Shown: piece after piece, positions 16,714 through 26,476 of the stretch
How the letters are laid out: each line of letters starts with the position of its first letter
Numbering within the stretch: the stretch's first letter is position 1
Source: Bdellovibrionales bacterium GWA1_52_35
GTDB lineage: Bacteria; Bdellovibrionota; UBA1018
Assembly (NCBI GenBank): GCA_001769805.1
Contig: MEPO01000005.1
Span: 134,867 to 198,866 of the forward strand
Direction: 5' to 3'
DNA length: 64,000 bases
The notes under the pieces: generated by a model
Databases searched by the model: none
Seen by the model: the letters and a program-made list of their open reading frames with translations, nothing else
What the model was told of the DNA's origin: nothing
Program-made: the position numbers and the translations under genes

Positions 16714-17439
16714 ATGGCTAAGGTGCCCTCTACAAGATTTCCTCTCCAAAGCTTCTTGCCCTCCCGTGCCGTCGTTATGGCGCGGCGCACACTTACAAAG
16801 ACCGCCAAACGTGCAACCCCCTCCCCGACAGAATCCACTTCTGCAAAACCTGATAATGACTCCTTTGACGCCATCGCTCTTGACCTCAAAGATTGCACCC
16901 GCTGCAAACTCTGCAAGCAGGGCCGTAGTCAAATTGTGCTGGGAGAGGGCAATCCCAAAGCCCGCCTCATGTTTGTCGGTGAAGCACCGGGTGAACAGGA
17001 AGACACTGAAGGACGCCCTTTCGTCGGTCGGTCCGGCCAGTTACTCGACAAAATGATTGAAGCCATCGGCCTCACCCGCGCGGACGTCTTCATTGCCAAT
17101 ATTGTGAAGTGCCGCCCTCCCGAAAACCGTAATCCCGAACCCGATGAGATTGAAACCTGCAGCCCCTACCTGCACCGGCAACTGGAAATAGTAAAACCCG
17201 AGATCATCCTGGCTCTCGGCAAATTCGCCTCACAGACACTGCTGCAGACGGAGACCCGCATTTCAGATCTGCGCGGGACTTTCCAGAATTATCGCGGCGC
17301 CAAACTCATGCCCACCTTTCATCCGGCCTACCTGCTTCGCAATCCTTCATCCAAGAAAGACGCGTGGACGGACTGGCAGACCGTGGCCAAAGAACTCAAA
17401 CTGAAAATCCCGAATATAAAAAACTCGGCACCCCAATAA
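16714..17439 (+). CDS. type-4 (Fe-S) uracil-DNA glycosylase
   Basis: The enzyme excises uracil from DNA to start base-excision repair. It has the family-4 signature GEAPGEQEDTEGRPFVGRSG (about residues 89-108), NIVKCRPPENRNP (129-141) and the C-terminal HPAYLLR. Cysteines at 61, 64, 133 and 149 match the four ligands of the 4Fe-4S cluster, and C67 is extra. The first about 50 residues are basic and low-complexity. ATG at 16777 (MARRTLTK) is an alternative start, since neither has a good ribosome-binding site. It sits near uvrC and uvrB, giving a loose DNA-repair neighbourhood. Confidence 0.88.
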   Translation: MAKVPSTRFPLQSFLPSRAVVMARRTLTKTAKRATPSPTESTSAKPDNDSFDAIALDLKDCTRCKLCKQGRSQIVLGEGNPKARLMFVGEAPGEQEDTEGRPFVGRSGQLLDKMIEAIGLTRADVFIANIVKCRPPENRNPEPDEIETCSPYLHRQLEIVKPEIILALGKFASQTLLQTETRISDLRGTFQNYRGAKLMPTFHPAYLLRNPSSKKDAWTDWQTVAKELKLKIPNIKNSAPQ

Positions 17440-17451
17440 AGGAGACTCTCA

Positions 17452-18213
17452 ATGGAAGTTATTTCCGGTGGTTTTATGTTTCTCATCGCCCTCGTCGCGA
17501 TGTTCCTCATCACGAGTATCAAAGTACTCAACGAGTACGAGCGAGGCGTGATTTTCCGGCTCGGACGGATCATCGGCGCCAAAGGGCCAGGACTGATCAT
17601 TCTGATTCCCGTGGTTGACCGCATGATGCGCATTGACCTGCGAACCGTCACTCTCGATATTCCTCCCCAGGATGTCATCAGCCGTGACAACGTGACCATC
17701 AAAGTGAACGCCGTAGTTTACTTCCGTGTGGTGGATCCCAACCGCGCAGTTGTCGAAGTCGAAAATTACCTGCTCGCCACCTCCAAACTGGCACAAACAA
17801 CGCTTCGCTCCGTCCTTGGCCAAGTCGAACTTGACGAACTCCTCGCCTCCCGCGACTCCATTAATCACCGATTACAGACCATTCTGGATGCTCAGACCGA
17901 ACCCTGGGGTGTGAAAATTTCCAATGTTGAAGTCAAGCAGATCGACCTCCCCGAGCAGATGCAACGGGCGATGGCCCGACAGGCAGAAGCCGAACGCGAA
18001 AGACGAGCCAAGATCATTGCTGCTGAAGGCGAACTTCAGGCTTCCCAGAAGTTGTCCGAAGCCGCTGCAGTCATGGAGCTTCAGCCAATCTCTCTCCAGT
18101 TGCGCTATCTTCAGACTCTTCGTGAGATGTCGAGCGAGCACACGACGAACACGATTATTCCGCTCCCGATGGACATCATCACGCCATTTTTGCGGAAACT
18201 GACCAAGAGCTGA
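17452..18213 (+). CDS. slipin/stomatin-like SPFH protein
   Basis: The 253-residue protein has one N-terminal membrane helix (about residues 7-24), then an SPFH domain ([13 protein letters not shown] onward). A charged coiled-coil follows (about 175-205, [18 protein letters not shown]), and then the conserved tail [13 protein letters not shown]. Bacterial slipins form oligomeric membrane microdomain assemblies and usually pair with an NfeD partner, which is not adjacent here. AAAGGAGA lies 6 bases before the ATG. The stop is separated from the convergent uvrC stop by a single base. Confidence 0.9.
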   Translation: MEVISGGFMFLIALVAMFLITSIKVLNEYERGVIFRLGRIIGAKGPGLIILIPVVDRMMRIDLRTVTLDIPPQDVISRDNVTIKVNAVVYFRVVDPNRAVVEVENYLLATSKLAQTTLRSVLGQVELDELLASRDSINHRLQTILDAQTEPWGVKISNVEVKQIDLPEQMQRAMARQAEAERERRAKIIAAEGELQASQKLSEAAAVMELQPISLQLRYLQTLREMSSEHTTNTIIPLPMDIITPFLRKLTKS

Positions 18214-18214
18214 T

Positions 18215-19966
18215 CTAACCGCTTTTGAATGTACGTTTGGACCGCACGACCCGGTGATAGCTTACCGCAAAGCGGTGGGCCTCGTCCCGTACGTGCACCA
18301 GCAGCTTGTAAGCATCCGTATGCGGTAAAAGAGGAATCGGGTTCTTTCGATTCGGGATAAAAATCCGCTCGTGCGAACTCTTGACTTCGGTCGCCTTGAA
18401 ATCCGATTCAGTTCGGGCTTTGGCCAATCCCACTGCGGCCACACCCTGGACCTGCAACTCGTCTAAAATCGCGACCGCCTGGGATAACTGCCCCTTGCCT
18501 CCATCAACCACGACCAGATCCGGCAAGGCCTCCTCGGCATGCGAGAAGCGGCGTCCCAGAATTTCCTTCATCATCGCAAAATCATTCGCACCCTTCACCG
18601 TTTTGATCTTGTACCTGCGGTACAGGGTTTTGTCTGGCGCCCCATTAATAAAAACCACCCGAGACGCCACCGCATCTTCGCCTTGAATATTGGAAATATC
18701 GTAGCATTCGATCCGACACGGGAGATTCTGCAGATGAAGCTTCTCCTGAACGGCTTCGAGCGCCTGCACGCCGTGGCCCTGCGTCTTCTTCTGGCTCTGC
18801 TCCATTGCATATTCCGCGTTGGCGCGCGCGACATTCAAAAGCTGTTCATCAATTAAGGTTTCCGCCGTCCGTACGTGAACACCCAGAACCCTTTCCAGGA
18901 GATCATGATCATCGGGTGCTTGTGGCAAAAGCACTTCGGAGGCAGGGGGATCGCGTTCTTCTTTTCGTACGTGCTCTTCCGGCTGACCGGTCGCGGCCGT
19001 CGTTGCCGAAGGACTCAGATAATGTTGGGCAAGAAAATCAAAGAGCAACTCCGCATCCGGCATGCTCGGATCGGTGTTTTGAAAATGATAATGCTGGATT
19101 GAAATCAGGCGTCCCCCCCGAATCCTGAGCAGAGTCCCGTGTGCCTCCATGTCTTTTCGAACAATGCCGATCACGTCCCGATCGCGCTGGGCCCCGGCTT
19201 CCACGGCTCCTTGCGTCTCGGTCACAATACTCACGTTCCGGATCTGATCGCGGTACTCGGCTGCGATTTCAAATTCCTCACGTTCAGCAGCAGCCTGCAT
19301 TCCACGAGTGAGCTCGGCAATGAGCTGATCTGATTTCCCTTCTAAAACGCGAACCGCCGCCTCGACCTGTTCGTGATAATCTTGGGCATCATGCACACAA
19401 GGCGCGGTGCATTTGCCCATTTGGAAAAGAATGCAGGGACGCGAACGATGCCGGAACGTGTTTTCTGAACAGGTTCTCAGTCTGAAAGTTTCATTCAATA
19501 GCTCCATCACCTGCCGGGCTGCCCAAGCTGACGGAAACGGTCCGAAATACCGCGCCTCATCCCGGAGCACTCGCCTTGTCCAGACGATCCGGGGATATGG
19601 CTCATTGAGCTGGATTTTAAGATAAGGATAGGCTTTGTCGTCTTTCAGCCGGACATTGAACTTCGGCTTATGTTTCTTGATTAGAGTGGCTTCCAGAATC
19701 AGCGCTTCCGCTTCAGTTTCGGTCAGGATCACATCAAAGTACTGGATCCTCCCCACCAGCATCTCGGTCCGGGGATTTTCATGGGGACCCGCCTGGAAAT
19801 AACTCGAAACACGATTGGGCAGCACCTTTGCTTTTCCGACATAAAGGATCTCGCCCTTCTCATTCTTCATGAGATAGACACCGGGTGAACTCCTGACGGC
19901 TCGCGCCTGCTCCAGAAGAACTGCACGGCTGTTGCGAATTAATGGTTTAGATGCTTGATTTTCCAT
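18215..19966 (-). CDS. uvrC: excinuclease ABC subunit C lacking the C-terminal HhH domain
   Basis: UvrC makes both incisions in nucleotide-excision repair. The GIY-YIG nuclease (GVYLMKNEKGEILYVGKAK, about residues 29-47) is intact. So are the Cys-rich Fe-S segment (TCSENTF...CILFQMGKCTAPC), the UvrB-binding UVR motif, and the RNase H-like 3' domain (CYDISNIQGEDAVASRV, VVDGGKGQL, and the His in VRDEAHRFAV). The protein stops at residue 583, right after SKRTFKSG. In other UvrC proteins an (HhH)2 DNA-binding domain of about 60 residues follows (typically opening ...IPGIGPKRR). None is found in any frame before the convergent slipin gene. This looks like a genuine truncation, not a sequence gap. 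Confidence 0.92.
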   Translation of the reverse strand: MENQASKPLIRNSRAVLLEQARAVRSSPGVYLMKNEKGEILYVGKAKVLPNRVSSYFQAGPHENPRTEMLVGRIQYFDVILTETEAEALILEATLIKKHKPKFNVRLKDDKAYPYLKIQLNEPYPRIVWTRRVLRDEARYFGPFPSAWAARQVMELLNETFRLRTCSENTFRHRSRPCILFQMGKCTAPCVHDAQDYHEQVEAAVRVLEGKSDQLIAELTRGMQAAAEREEFEIAAEYRDQIRNVSIVTETQGAVEAGAQRDRDVIGIVRKDMEAHGTLLRIRGGRLISIQHYHFQNTDPSMPDAELLFDFLAQHYLSPSATTAATGQPEEHVRKEERDPPASEVLLPQAPDDHDLLERVLGVHVRTAETLIDEQLLNVARANAEYAMEQSQKKTQGHGVQALEAVQEKLHLQNLPCRIECYDISNIQGEDAVASRVVFINGAPDKTLYRRYKIKTVKGANDFAMMKEILGRRFSHAEEALPDLVVVDGGKGQLSQAVAILDELQVQGVAAVGLAKARTESDFKATEVKSSHERIFIPNRKNPIPLLPHTDAYKLLVHVRDEAHRFAVSYHRVVRSKRTFKSG

Positions 19967-20003
19967 CTCATTCCACTATAACCAAAATAAGGAGAATTTG
20001 CTC

Positions 20004-20444
20004 ATGGCCCGGTCCACAGAAGTCGCAAAAGAAACGTTATCCTACTGCACCAGCTGCAAAATGGATTTGAACCACATCGTAGTCGCAATGAAAGGCGACC
20101 GGATCGCTAAAGTGCAGTGCCTCACCTGCAAAAAAGAGCATGTCTACCGCGCTCCCAAAGGCATTACCGAACCGCCCAAGGCAAAGAAGAGCAAGAAGAA
20201 ATCCGCCGAAGGTGGCGAAAAGACTGACACTTCCATCGAAGCAGAATGGACGAAGCTCATGGAAACGCACAGGGAAGCGCCTATGAAATCCTACAGCATG
20301 AAGGGACATTTCACGCTCGGTGACAAGATCAACCACCCGAATTTCGGTGAAGGAATCGTCGGAAAACTCATTTATCCGAACAAGCTCGAAGTCATTTTCA
20401 AGAACGACATTAAGGTACTGATTCACGGCGGCGTCCAAGCCTAA
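20004..20444 (+). CDS. zinc-ribbon protein with C-terminal Tudor-like (UvrD_C/CarD-like) segment
   Basis: The 146-residue protein has an N-terminal zinc ribbon (C15, C18, C39, C42: YCTSCK and QCLTCKKEH). A Lys-rich linker follows (KAKKSKKKS). The C-terminal segment FTLGDKINHPNFGEGIVGKL and LEVIFKNDIKVLIHG follows the pattern GDxVxHxxFGxGxV of the Tudor-like RNA-polymerase-binding domains of UvrD and CarD (inference). ATG at 20004 is chosen because GGAG lies 9 bases before it. An in-frame TTG at 19998 is too close. It sits divergent from uvrC. Nucleic-acid or polymerase binding is plausible but unproven. Confidence 0.65.
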   Translation: MARSTEVAKETLSYCTSCKMDLNHIVVAMKGDRIAKVQCLTCKKEHVYRAPKGITEPPKAKKSKKKSAEGGEKTDTSIEAEWTKLMETHREAPMKSYSMKGHFTLGDKINHPNFGEGIVGKLIYPNKLEVIFKNDIKVLIHGGVQA

Positions 20445-20455
20445 GTTGTGATCTG

Positions 20456-21106
20456 ATGCGTCATTTCCTGCCGCTCCTTATCGGACTTGCCAGTCTAGTT
20501 ATTTCCGGGTGCTCGACGGGACGGATACAAGCGGAACCGGAGCTTTCGAAGCTCGAAGGCAAGAAGATCGCGCTCGTCCAGTTGGATGCGGAACCCAGCG
20601 CGCGAGCCATTGTGGAAGTCGCTTTGGTCAACCAGCTGGTTGCACGTGGCTCTTTCATCCTGCTTTCCGAAAAAGATGTGATGAAGGCCCGTTCTGCGCC
20701 AGAACAGGACCCAACCGATTGGCTGGGCATTGCCAAACGAGCAGGCGCAGAGTTTGCGCTCAGATTGAAAGTCTTGGAATTTTCAGCTGAAGAATCCGAG
20801 AGCTACTCTGCTGTTGAAGAGGAAGACTCCCAGCTCGCAGCTGAACGCGGCGACGGCAAGACCGAGCGTGTTATCAAGCAGAAAACCTTGGAAGGCGCAG
20901 TTCGGATTCAGGTGGATTTTGCTGATACCGATCCTGAGGCTGCCGCGAAGCATAAGCGCGCTCCGGTACAAACCGGCATTGCCGAAGCGAAAGACCGGCT
21001 CAGTGCGGATTCGAAGACAGGCGCTGCACATCTGCCTCCCAGGCTTGGATTTCTCGAAAAACTGACAAATGAAGCTTTTCGAAAATTTTTCGAGCGCTAT
21101 AATTGA
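20456..21106 (+). CDS. lipoprotein with CsgG/LpoB-like N-terminal fold
   Basis: A type II signal peptide ends in the lipobox VISGC (Cys19), so the protein is predicted to be lipid-anchored in the envelope. The segment KIALVQLDAEPSARAIVEVA and FILLSEKDV resembles the opening of CsgG- and LpoB-like lipoproteins (strand, then helix, then a strand with hydrophobic core). The C-terminal half is charged and low-complexity (EEEDSQLAAERGDG). The role is unknown. It sits 12 bases after the zinc-ribbon gene and 3 bases before the next gene, so the three forward genes form an operon. Confidence 0.6.
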   Translation: MRHFLPLLIGLASLVISGCSTGRIQAEPELSKLEGKKIALVQLDAEPSARAIVEVALVNQLVARGSFILLSEKDVMKARSAPEQDPTDWLGIAKRAGAEFALRLKVLEFSAEESESYSAVEEEDSQLAAERGDGKTERVIKQKTLEGAVRIQVDFADTDPEAAAKHKRAPVQTGIAEAKDRLSADSKTGAAHLPPRLGFLEKLTNEAFRKFFERYN

Positions 21107-21109
21107 TTC

Positions 21110-22636
21110 ATGCTCATCAATCAGCAGTTTTTGACGGTCGCCAACAAGAACCTTGCCCGTCCGGCGTTTCGCTATCTGGGCAAAGAAACCTCTTACGCTG
21201 ATCTTCGGGCCCAGATATCCCGTTTGAGCTATCTGTATCAAAACGAACTGGGTCTCTCCCCTCGTGTCGCCTTCTTCACCCGTAATGCTCCGGCCGTGAT
21301 CACGTCTTTCTTCGCAATCTCAAATATCAGAGGGATCACGATTCCCCTCGACCCCGATGCTTCACCTGAGAGCGTGATAGCCTGGCTCAAGGAATCTCAG
21401 GCAACGCATGTTGCGGTTACTTCTGATCTCGCCTCCAAGGCGCGTGAAATACTCAGTCATGCACATCTCTCACTCCCGCTTGTAGAAATCGAGAAAAAGC
21501 ATGGCGGCGAGTACGACACCTCTTTTACCACATCGTCAGATAATCAGCCGACTGAGAAAGACTCGATCCTCCTTCTTCGCAGTTCGGGAGCAACAGAGAA
21601 GCCCCACCTTTGTTCATTCAGTCACAAGCAGCTCGGACATGCCGCTACCTGCTTGCGCAGTTCGTATCATATCAATGTGAATGACCGATATTTCACCCAG
21701 ATGAGCTGGTCCCATCCCTTCTCCTGGGTACATGCCCTGCTCTTTCCGATCCTCAATGGCGCGACCATCGTCATTGATCACGGTTTGGAAGGCGCGGAGT
21801 TCCTGAATTTCCTGATTGAGTCGCGGGTGAATCGCCTCCTGGGAACGCCCGGTCAGTTTTTCAAAATCCTTTTGAACTGCAGCACTGAAAAGAAAGCGCT
21901 TATCGGGATCAAGTCCATCACGGTGGGCGGCGGTCAGATGGCGACAAATGTTCAAGCCGTTTTCAAACGGATGAAAATTCCCGTTGCCCATTGCTATGGA
22001 CAGACAGAAGCACTCTGGACGCTTTCGATGCAGGATACGGTTCCGGATGAAAACGATGAGTTCCCGGAAATGCACAAGCCTCTGGCCGGCATGAAATACA
22101 AAGTGCTGGATGCCAATGGCGATCAGATCGAAGGATCGGAGAGCCGGACTGGCCTGCTGGCGGTCACCACGCCGACGATGTTGAACCGTTACGAAGGCAC
22201 GTCCAAAGACCTCGAGAAAGCCACCAAAGGCGTCATCCGGGGCACCTGGCTTTACACCGGGGATATGGCGCAACTCGAAGGTGAAGGAGAAACGCTGCGA
22301 ATTCTCCCCCTCGGGAGAAAAGTGGATTTGATCGAAGTGGATGGCGAAATCATCTCCATGCCCGAGATCACAGCCGTACTCAAATCGATCTCCGGCGTCG
22401 ATGATGCGGCAGCTTTCGTCACCCTGACCGGACGGGGCGAAAAGGCGATAGCCGGCGCGGTGGTCAAAGCCGCGACCAGTACTCTCACCGATAAATCAAT
22501 TTTGGCATTTCTTCAGCAGAAGCTGCACGACAGCAGGCTTCCGCGGGCCATTGTCTTTACGGATCACATCCCCAAGGATCTGGCCGGAAGCCCCAATTAT
22601 TCGAAATTACGCGGGCAGTTCTCCGGGACGATCTGA
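21110..22636 (+). CDS. AMP-forming acyl-CoA-synthetase-like protein with degenerate catalytic motifs
   Basis: The 508-residue protein has the ANL adenylating-enzyme architecture: a P-loop-like region at 157-166, the A5 motif HCYGQTEA, the A7 motif WLYTGD, and the hinge GRKVDLIEVDGE. Two key positions deviate. The P-loop reads RSSGATEKPH instead of the usual TSGTTGxPK. The A10 segment normally ending in GK reads DLAGSPN, with Ser494 where the catalytic Lys is expected. A different Lys might substitute. Otherwise the protein may bind ligand or adenylate poorly. It follows the lipoprotein gene by 3 bases, and its stop abuts the uvrB stop. Confidence 0.75.
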   Translation: MLINQQFLTVANKNLARPAFRYLGKETSYADLRAQISRLSYLYQNELGLSPRVAFFTRNAPAVITSFFAISNIRGITIPLDPDASPESVIAWLKESQATHVAVTSDLASKAREILSHAHLSLPLVEIEKKHGGEYDTSFTTSSDNQPTEKDSILLLRSSGATEKPHLCSFSHKQLGHAATCLRSSYHINVNDRYFTQMSWSHPFSWVHALLFPILNGATIVIDHGLEGAEFLNFLIESRVNRLLGTPGQFFKILLNCSTEKKALIGIKSITVGGGQMATNVQAVFKRMKIPVAHCYGQTEALWTLSMQDTVPDENDEFPEMHKPLAGMKYKVLDANGDQIEGSESRTGLLAVTTPTMLNRYEGTSKDLEKATKGVIRGTWLYTGDMAQLEGEGETLRILPLGRKVDLIEVDGEIISMPEITAVLKSISGVDDAAAFVTLTGRGEKAIAGAVVKAATSTLTDKSILAFLQQKLHDSRLPRAIVFTDHIPKDLAGSPNYSKLRGQFSGTI

Positions 22637-24802
22637 TCAGATACTCAGACTGAAAATCTTGAGTCTTCGGATGCGATCGCGAAGCTGGGCTGCCTCTTCA
22701 AAGCGCATGTCTTTTGCCGCTTGCCGCATTTGCGTTTCCATTTTGCGAACGGTGGAACCCAAAGCCTCGATCGTTGTGAAATATTCGCCGGCGGCCTGCC
22801 TGATTTCTTCGATTTTCTGCGCGGGATCCAGGAGGTCCAGATTCGACATCGCAGCCCCGGCTTCAGCAGCACTCCAGAGGCTCTGGCCATGACCAGAGCC
22901 AGACCCCGTTCTGAGCGCCCGTTTGGCGAGCAGGGCTGTATCCTGGTTCTGGCCTTTTCGCCCCTTACGGGGCTGGTCCGGGTCCTCCTCAGCCAGGACC
23001 ATCGGAGCGGGAATGGACTTACGGATAGTTTGCGGCGTGATGCCGTGGGCCAGATTGTACTCTTCCTGAATCTTCCGCCGCCGGAAGGTTTCGCTCATCG
23101 CACGGTGAATGCTGTCGGTCACCTTATCAGCATAGAGTATGACAAAACCCTCGGAATTACGCGCGGCGCGACCGATCGTCTGAATCAGCGAACGGAAACT
23201 GCGCAAGAACCCTTCTTTATCCGCATCCAGAATCGCCACTAGCGAGACCTCCGGAAGATCCAGGCCCTCTCTCAAAAGATTGATTCCAATTAGCACATCA
23301 AAGGTACCCAGCCTGAGATCACGAAGTATCTCGATACGCTCGAGCGTCTCGATATCGGAATGCAGGTACTTCACCCGCACACCCTGCTCCGTATAATATT
23401 TCGTCAACTCCTCGGCCAGTCTCTTGGTCAAGGTCGTGACAAGGACACGCTCGTTTTTGGTAACAATTTTACGGATCTCTTGCAGAAGATCATCCACTTG
23501 AGTGGTTGCCGGGCGCATCTCGACCCGGGGATCGAGTAAACCCGTGGGCCGGATCACCTGCTCCACGACCTCACCGCCTGTCAACTTCAGTTCATAATCA
23601 CCGGGCGTGGCCGATACATAAACCGTCTGATTCAGGTGCTTTTCCCATTCCTCAAAATTGAGCGGCCGATTGTCAAGGGCGGAAGGCAGCCGGAACCCAT
23701 GTTCGACGAGTGTGGTTTTGCGCGCGCGGTCTCCGCGCGACATGCCACCGATCTGCGGAACACTGACATGACTTTCGTCCACGATCAGAAAGAAGTCTTT
23801 CGGAAAATATTCGAGCAAGGTCGGCGGTGCTTCACCTGGCGCCCGTCCAGTCAGGTGTCGGGAGTAATTCTCAATTCCCTGGCAAAAGCCCAGCTCTTCC
23901 ATCATCTCCAGATCAAACATCGTACGCTGCTCAACCCGCTGCGCTTCGACGAGCTTGCCAAAGGATTTCAACTCCGTGATGCGCTCCTGAAGCTCCACCC
24001 GGATGGTGTCAATCGCGCGTTTGCGGTTCTCACTCGTGGTGACGTAATGGCTGCCGGGATAAATCGTGACTCGCGGAATTTTCTGCAGACGAATCCCCCG
24101 GAGCGGATCCACGAGCGAAATCGTTTCGATTTCATCTCCAAAAAATTCCACCCGGATGGCCCGGTCCTCTTCATAAGCCGGGAAGACCTCAACCACGTCG
24201 CCCCGAACGCGGAATGTCCCGCGATGGAAATCCACATCATTGCGGCGGTACTGGATTTCGACCAGTTTCTTGAGCATCTCCTGACGCTTGAGTTCCCGAC
24301 CCGTCTCAAGATAAAGCAACAGACCTTCATAGGCTTCAGGAGAGCCCAGGCCATAAATGCAGGAAATCGAAGCCACGATGATCACATCGTTGCGTTCGAG
24401 CAGGGAGCGCGTGGCGGAATGCCGGAGCTTGTCGATCTCGTCATTAATCTGGGAATCTTTTTCAATGAACGTGTCGGTTGAGGGGATATAGGCTTCCGGT
24501 TGGAAATAATCATAATAGCTGACGAAGTATTCCACTGCATTATTGGGGAAGAATTCACGAAATTCCGAGAAAAGCTGGGCTGCCAGCGTTTTATTATGAC
24601 TCAAAATCAGAGTGGGACGATTGATCTGGGCGATGACATTGGCCATCGTGAAAGTCTTGCCCGAACCGGTGACCCCCAAAAGCACCTGCGCGTCCTTCTT
24701 CTCACTGATGCCACGGACCAGCTGCTCGATTGCCGCAGGTTGATCTCCCATCGGCTGAAAAGGTGTTTTGAGTTCAAACTTCCGGTCCGTGAAAATTGCC
24801 AT
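22637..24802 (-). CDS. uvrB: excinuclease ABC subunit B
   Basis: UvrB is the helicase-like damage verifier that receives DNA from UvrA and recruits UvrC. The Walker A motif (GVTGSGKT), the [19 protein letters not shown] beta-hairpin, the helicase motifs with IGRAARN, and the C-terminal UVR segment ([21 protein letters not shown]) are all present. The frame is open to 24841, but the extra N-terminal residues overlap cysS. ATG at 24802 gives the standard start [15 protein letters not shown] and 721 residues. It lies 4 bases after the cysS stop. Its stop codon abuts that of the convergent acyl-CoA-synthetase-like gene inside a TGATCA. Confidence 0.96.
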   Translation of the reverse strand: MAIFTDRKFELKTPFQPMGDQPAAIEQLVRGISEKKDAQVLLGVTGSGKTFTMANVIAQINRPTLILSHNKTLAAQLFSEFREFFPNNAVEYFVSYYDYFQPEAYIPSTDTFIEKDSQINDEIDKLRHSATRSLLERNDVIIVASISCIYGLGSPEAYEGLLLYLETGRELKRQEMLKKLVEIQYRRNDVDFHRGTFRVRGDVVEVFPAYEEDRAIRVEFFGDEIETISLVDPLRGIRLQKIPRVTIYPGSHYVTTSENRKRAIDTIRVELQERITELKSFGKLVEAQRVEQRTMFDLEMMEELGFCQGIENYSRHLTGRAPGEAPPTLLEYFPKDFFLIVDESHVSVPQIGGMSRGDRARKTTLVEHGFRLPSALDNRPLNFEEWEKHLNQTVYVSATPGDYELKLTGGEVVEQVIRPTGLLDPRVEMRPATTQVDDLLQEIRKIVTKNERVLVTTLTKRLAEELTKYYTEQGVRVKYLHSDIETLERIEILRDLRLGTFDVLIGINLLREGLDLPEVSLVAILDADKEGFLRSFRSLIQTIGRAARNSEGFVILYADKVTDSIHRAMSETFRRRKIQEEYNLAHGITPQTIRKSIPAPMVLAEEDPDQPRKGRKGQNQDTALLAKRALRTGSGSGHGQSLWSAAEAGAAMSNLDLLDPAQKIEEIRQAAGEYFTTIEALGSTVRKMETQMRQAAKDMRFEEAAQLRDRIRRLKIFSLSI

Positions 24803-24806
24803 CCAG

Positions 24807-26306
24807 CTACTTATAGCTCCAAGTGGTCCCGCTTGGGCCATCTTTTATCACGATCCCGCGAGCGTCCAGATCTTTTCGGATCTGATCCCCTCTTGCAAAG
24901 TCCTTCGCCTGCCGGGCCGCTACCCTTTCAGCCAGGAGCTTTTCGATTTCCGCAGCCTGTGGCTTCTCAACACCGCCTGCCACAGGACGTGCTGCACGAA
25001 TCCGGCCCAAATCCTTCAGCGCCGCCGCAGGCTCGTTCAAGCCAACGCCCAAAATTTCGCCTATATCTTTTTCAATGATGGCTACGAGCTCCCGCGCGCC
25101 TTGCGCCGCACCCGCTGCTCCAGCCGCGGCTGTTGCTGTACGATTGAAATCGCGTATCAAAGTATAGAGAGCCGCCAGAGCTTCGGCACTGTTAAAGTCG
25201 TTGGCAAAGGCTTCATCGATCTGCTCGCGTGCCTTTTGGCAAGCGGCGATGAAATCAGTCCAGGCTTGGGCCGGAGTACCGGAAGCCCCGCCTTGGGCAA
25301 ACTCAGCAGCTTTCTGCTTGGCTTCATAGATTCTCTGGAGTGAGATGAGCGTGTTGTCGATCGTGTCGTCCGAAAAATCGATGGGCGACCGGTAATGCAC
25401 GGAGAGGGCGAAATACCGGGCAAATTCTCCAGAAAACTGAGTCAAAAAGTCACGGGCCAAAAAGACGTTGCCCAAGCTCTTGGACATTTTGGTCTGTGAC
25501 ATCGTGATGAACGCGTGATGCAGCCAGTATTTAACAAAAGGTGCCTTGCCCGAGGCGCCTTCACTCTGCGCAATTTCGTTCTCGTGATGAGGGAACGACA
25601 GGTCTTCCCCCCCATGATGAACGTCAATCTGATCACCAAGCCAGCGGCTCGACATCGCGGAGCACTCGATATGCCAGCCCGGCCGGCCCTTGCCCCAGGG
25701 ACTTTCCCAAGAAGGTTCACCCGGTTTCGCCGGCTTCCAGAGCGAAAAGTCGAGCGGGTTTTGCTTTTTTTCATTCACGCCAACACGCGCACCGGCCTGA
25801 AGCTCTTCGATATTTTTGCCCGAGAGCTTTCCGTAACCCGGGAATTTATTGATCGCAAAAAGCACCTCGCCATCAACGACATATGCTTTCCCGTTCTTTA
25901 TGATCCGCTCAATGAGCTGGATGATTTCGGGAATATGAGTTGTGACCGTGGGCTTCACGGTGGGATCCTGAATTCCAGCTGCGGTAAAATCCTTCTCGGC
26001 CTCTTGCGTGTATTTCTGGGCAACCGCTTCCGACGAGATCTTCTCTTCATTCGCACGTTTGATGATCTTGTCGTCCACATCCGTATAGTTCCGGACGAAG
26101 GTCACGTCATACCCGACGCGCTTGAAGTAGCGATGAAACATGTCGGCAACCAGCCCGGCCCTGAGATTCCCGATGTGAATGAAACTGTAAACAGTCGGAC
26201 CGCACGAATACATCGTGAGCTTTCCGGGCTGAATCGTTTCCAGCGGTTCTTTCTTGCCTGTCAGTGAGTTTGTGAGTTTTATGGGCCGTATTATTGCAGA
26301 ATTCAT
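24807..26306 (-). CDS. cysS: cysteinyl-tRNA synthetase
   Basis: This class I synthetase charges tRNA-Cys. The HIGH-type motif [11 protein letters not shown], the zinc and substrate cysteine (MYSCGPTVY), [24 protein letters not shown] and the KMSKS loop ([10 protein letters not shown]) are all intact. The frame extends upstream to 26342. I prefer ATG at 26306 ([11 protein letters not shown]), which gives 499 residues. The region around 335-410 is Ala-rich, and an internal repeat of small residues near 395 is a linker. uvrB follows on the same strand after 4 bases. Confidence 0.95.
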   Translation of the reverse strand: MNSAIIRPIKLTNSLTGKKEPLETIQPGKLTMYSCGPTVYSFIHIGNLRAGLVADMFHRYFKRVGYDVTFVRNYTDVDDKIIKRANEEKISSEAVAQKYTQEAEKDFTAAGIQDPTVKPTVTTHIPEIIQLIERIIKNGKAYVVDGEVLFAINKFPGYGKLSGKNIEELQAGARVGVNEKKQNPLDFSLWKPAKPGEPSWESPWGKGRPGWHIECSAMSSRWLGDQIDVHHGGEDLSFPHHENEIAQSEGASGKAPFVKYWLHHAFITMSQTKMSKSLGNVFLARDFLTQFSGEFARYFALSVHYRSPIDFSDDTIDNTLISLQRIYEAKQKAAEFAQGGASGTPAQAWTDFIAACQKAREQIDEAFANDFNSAEALAALYTLIRDFNRTATAAAGAAGAAQGARELVAIIEKDIGEILGVGLNEPAAALKDLGRIRAARPVAGGVEKPQAAEIEKLLAERVAARQAKDFARGDQIRKDLDARGIVIKDGPSGTTWSYK

Positions 26307-26414
26307 CCGCTCAGAATGCCACTGCCGCAGTGCGTCCGGCAATACCGATTTCAGAACAACTCAGGTCCCTGCAAAGACTCAAAGTTACGCGATCAAAAGC
26401 AGCCTGCAAAAAGA

Positions 26415-26453
26415 AAAGGCCCGGTTCGGAGCTACGTCTCGAACCAGGCCTTT
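26415..26453 (-). terminator. intrinsic terminator after carD
   Basis: AAAGGCC-C-GGTTCG (26415-26428) pairs with CGAACC-A-GGCCTTT (26440-26453). Read on the minus strand it is followed by TTTTCTTTTTG, a good U-tract, and it lies 24 bases beyond the carD stop. Confidence 0.82.
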
Positions 26454-26476
26454 AATACCGACTTTTGTTCGTAGTC

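Noticed and set aside
17452-18213. Slipin gene as cause of the uvrC truncation (a deletion also removing nfeD)
   Set aside because: The junction is clean, and nfeD partners usually lie upstream of the slipin, so one deletion at this junction would not explain both absences.
24500-26267. Several long plus-strand frames opposite uvrB and cysS
   Set aside because: They are mirror frames of highly conserved genes and have no family features or sensible spacing.
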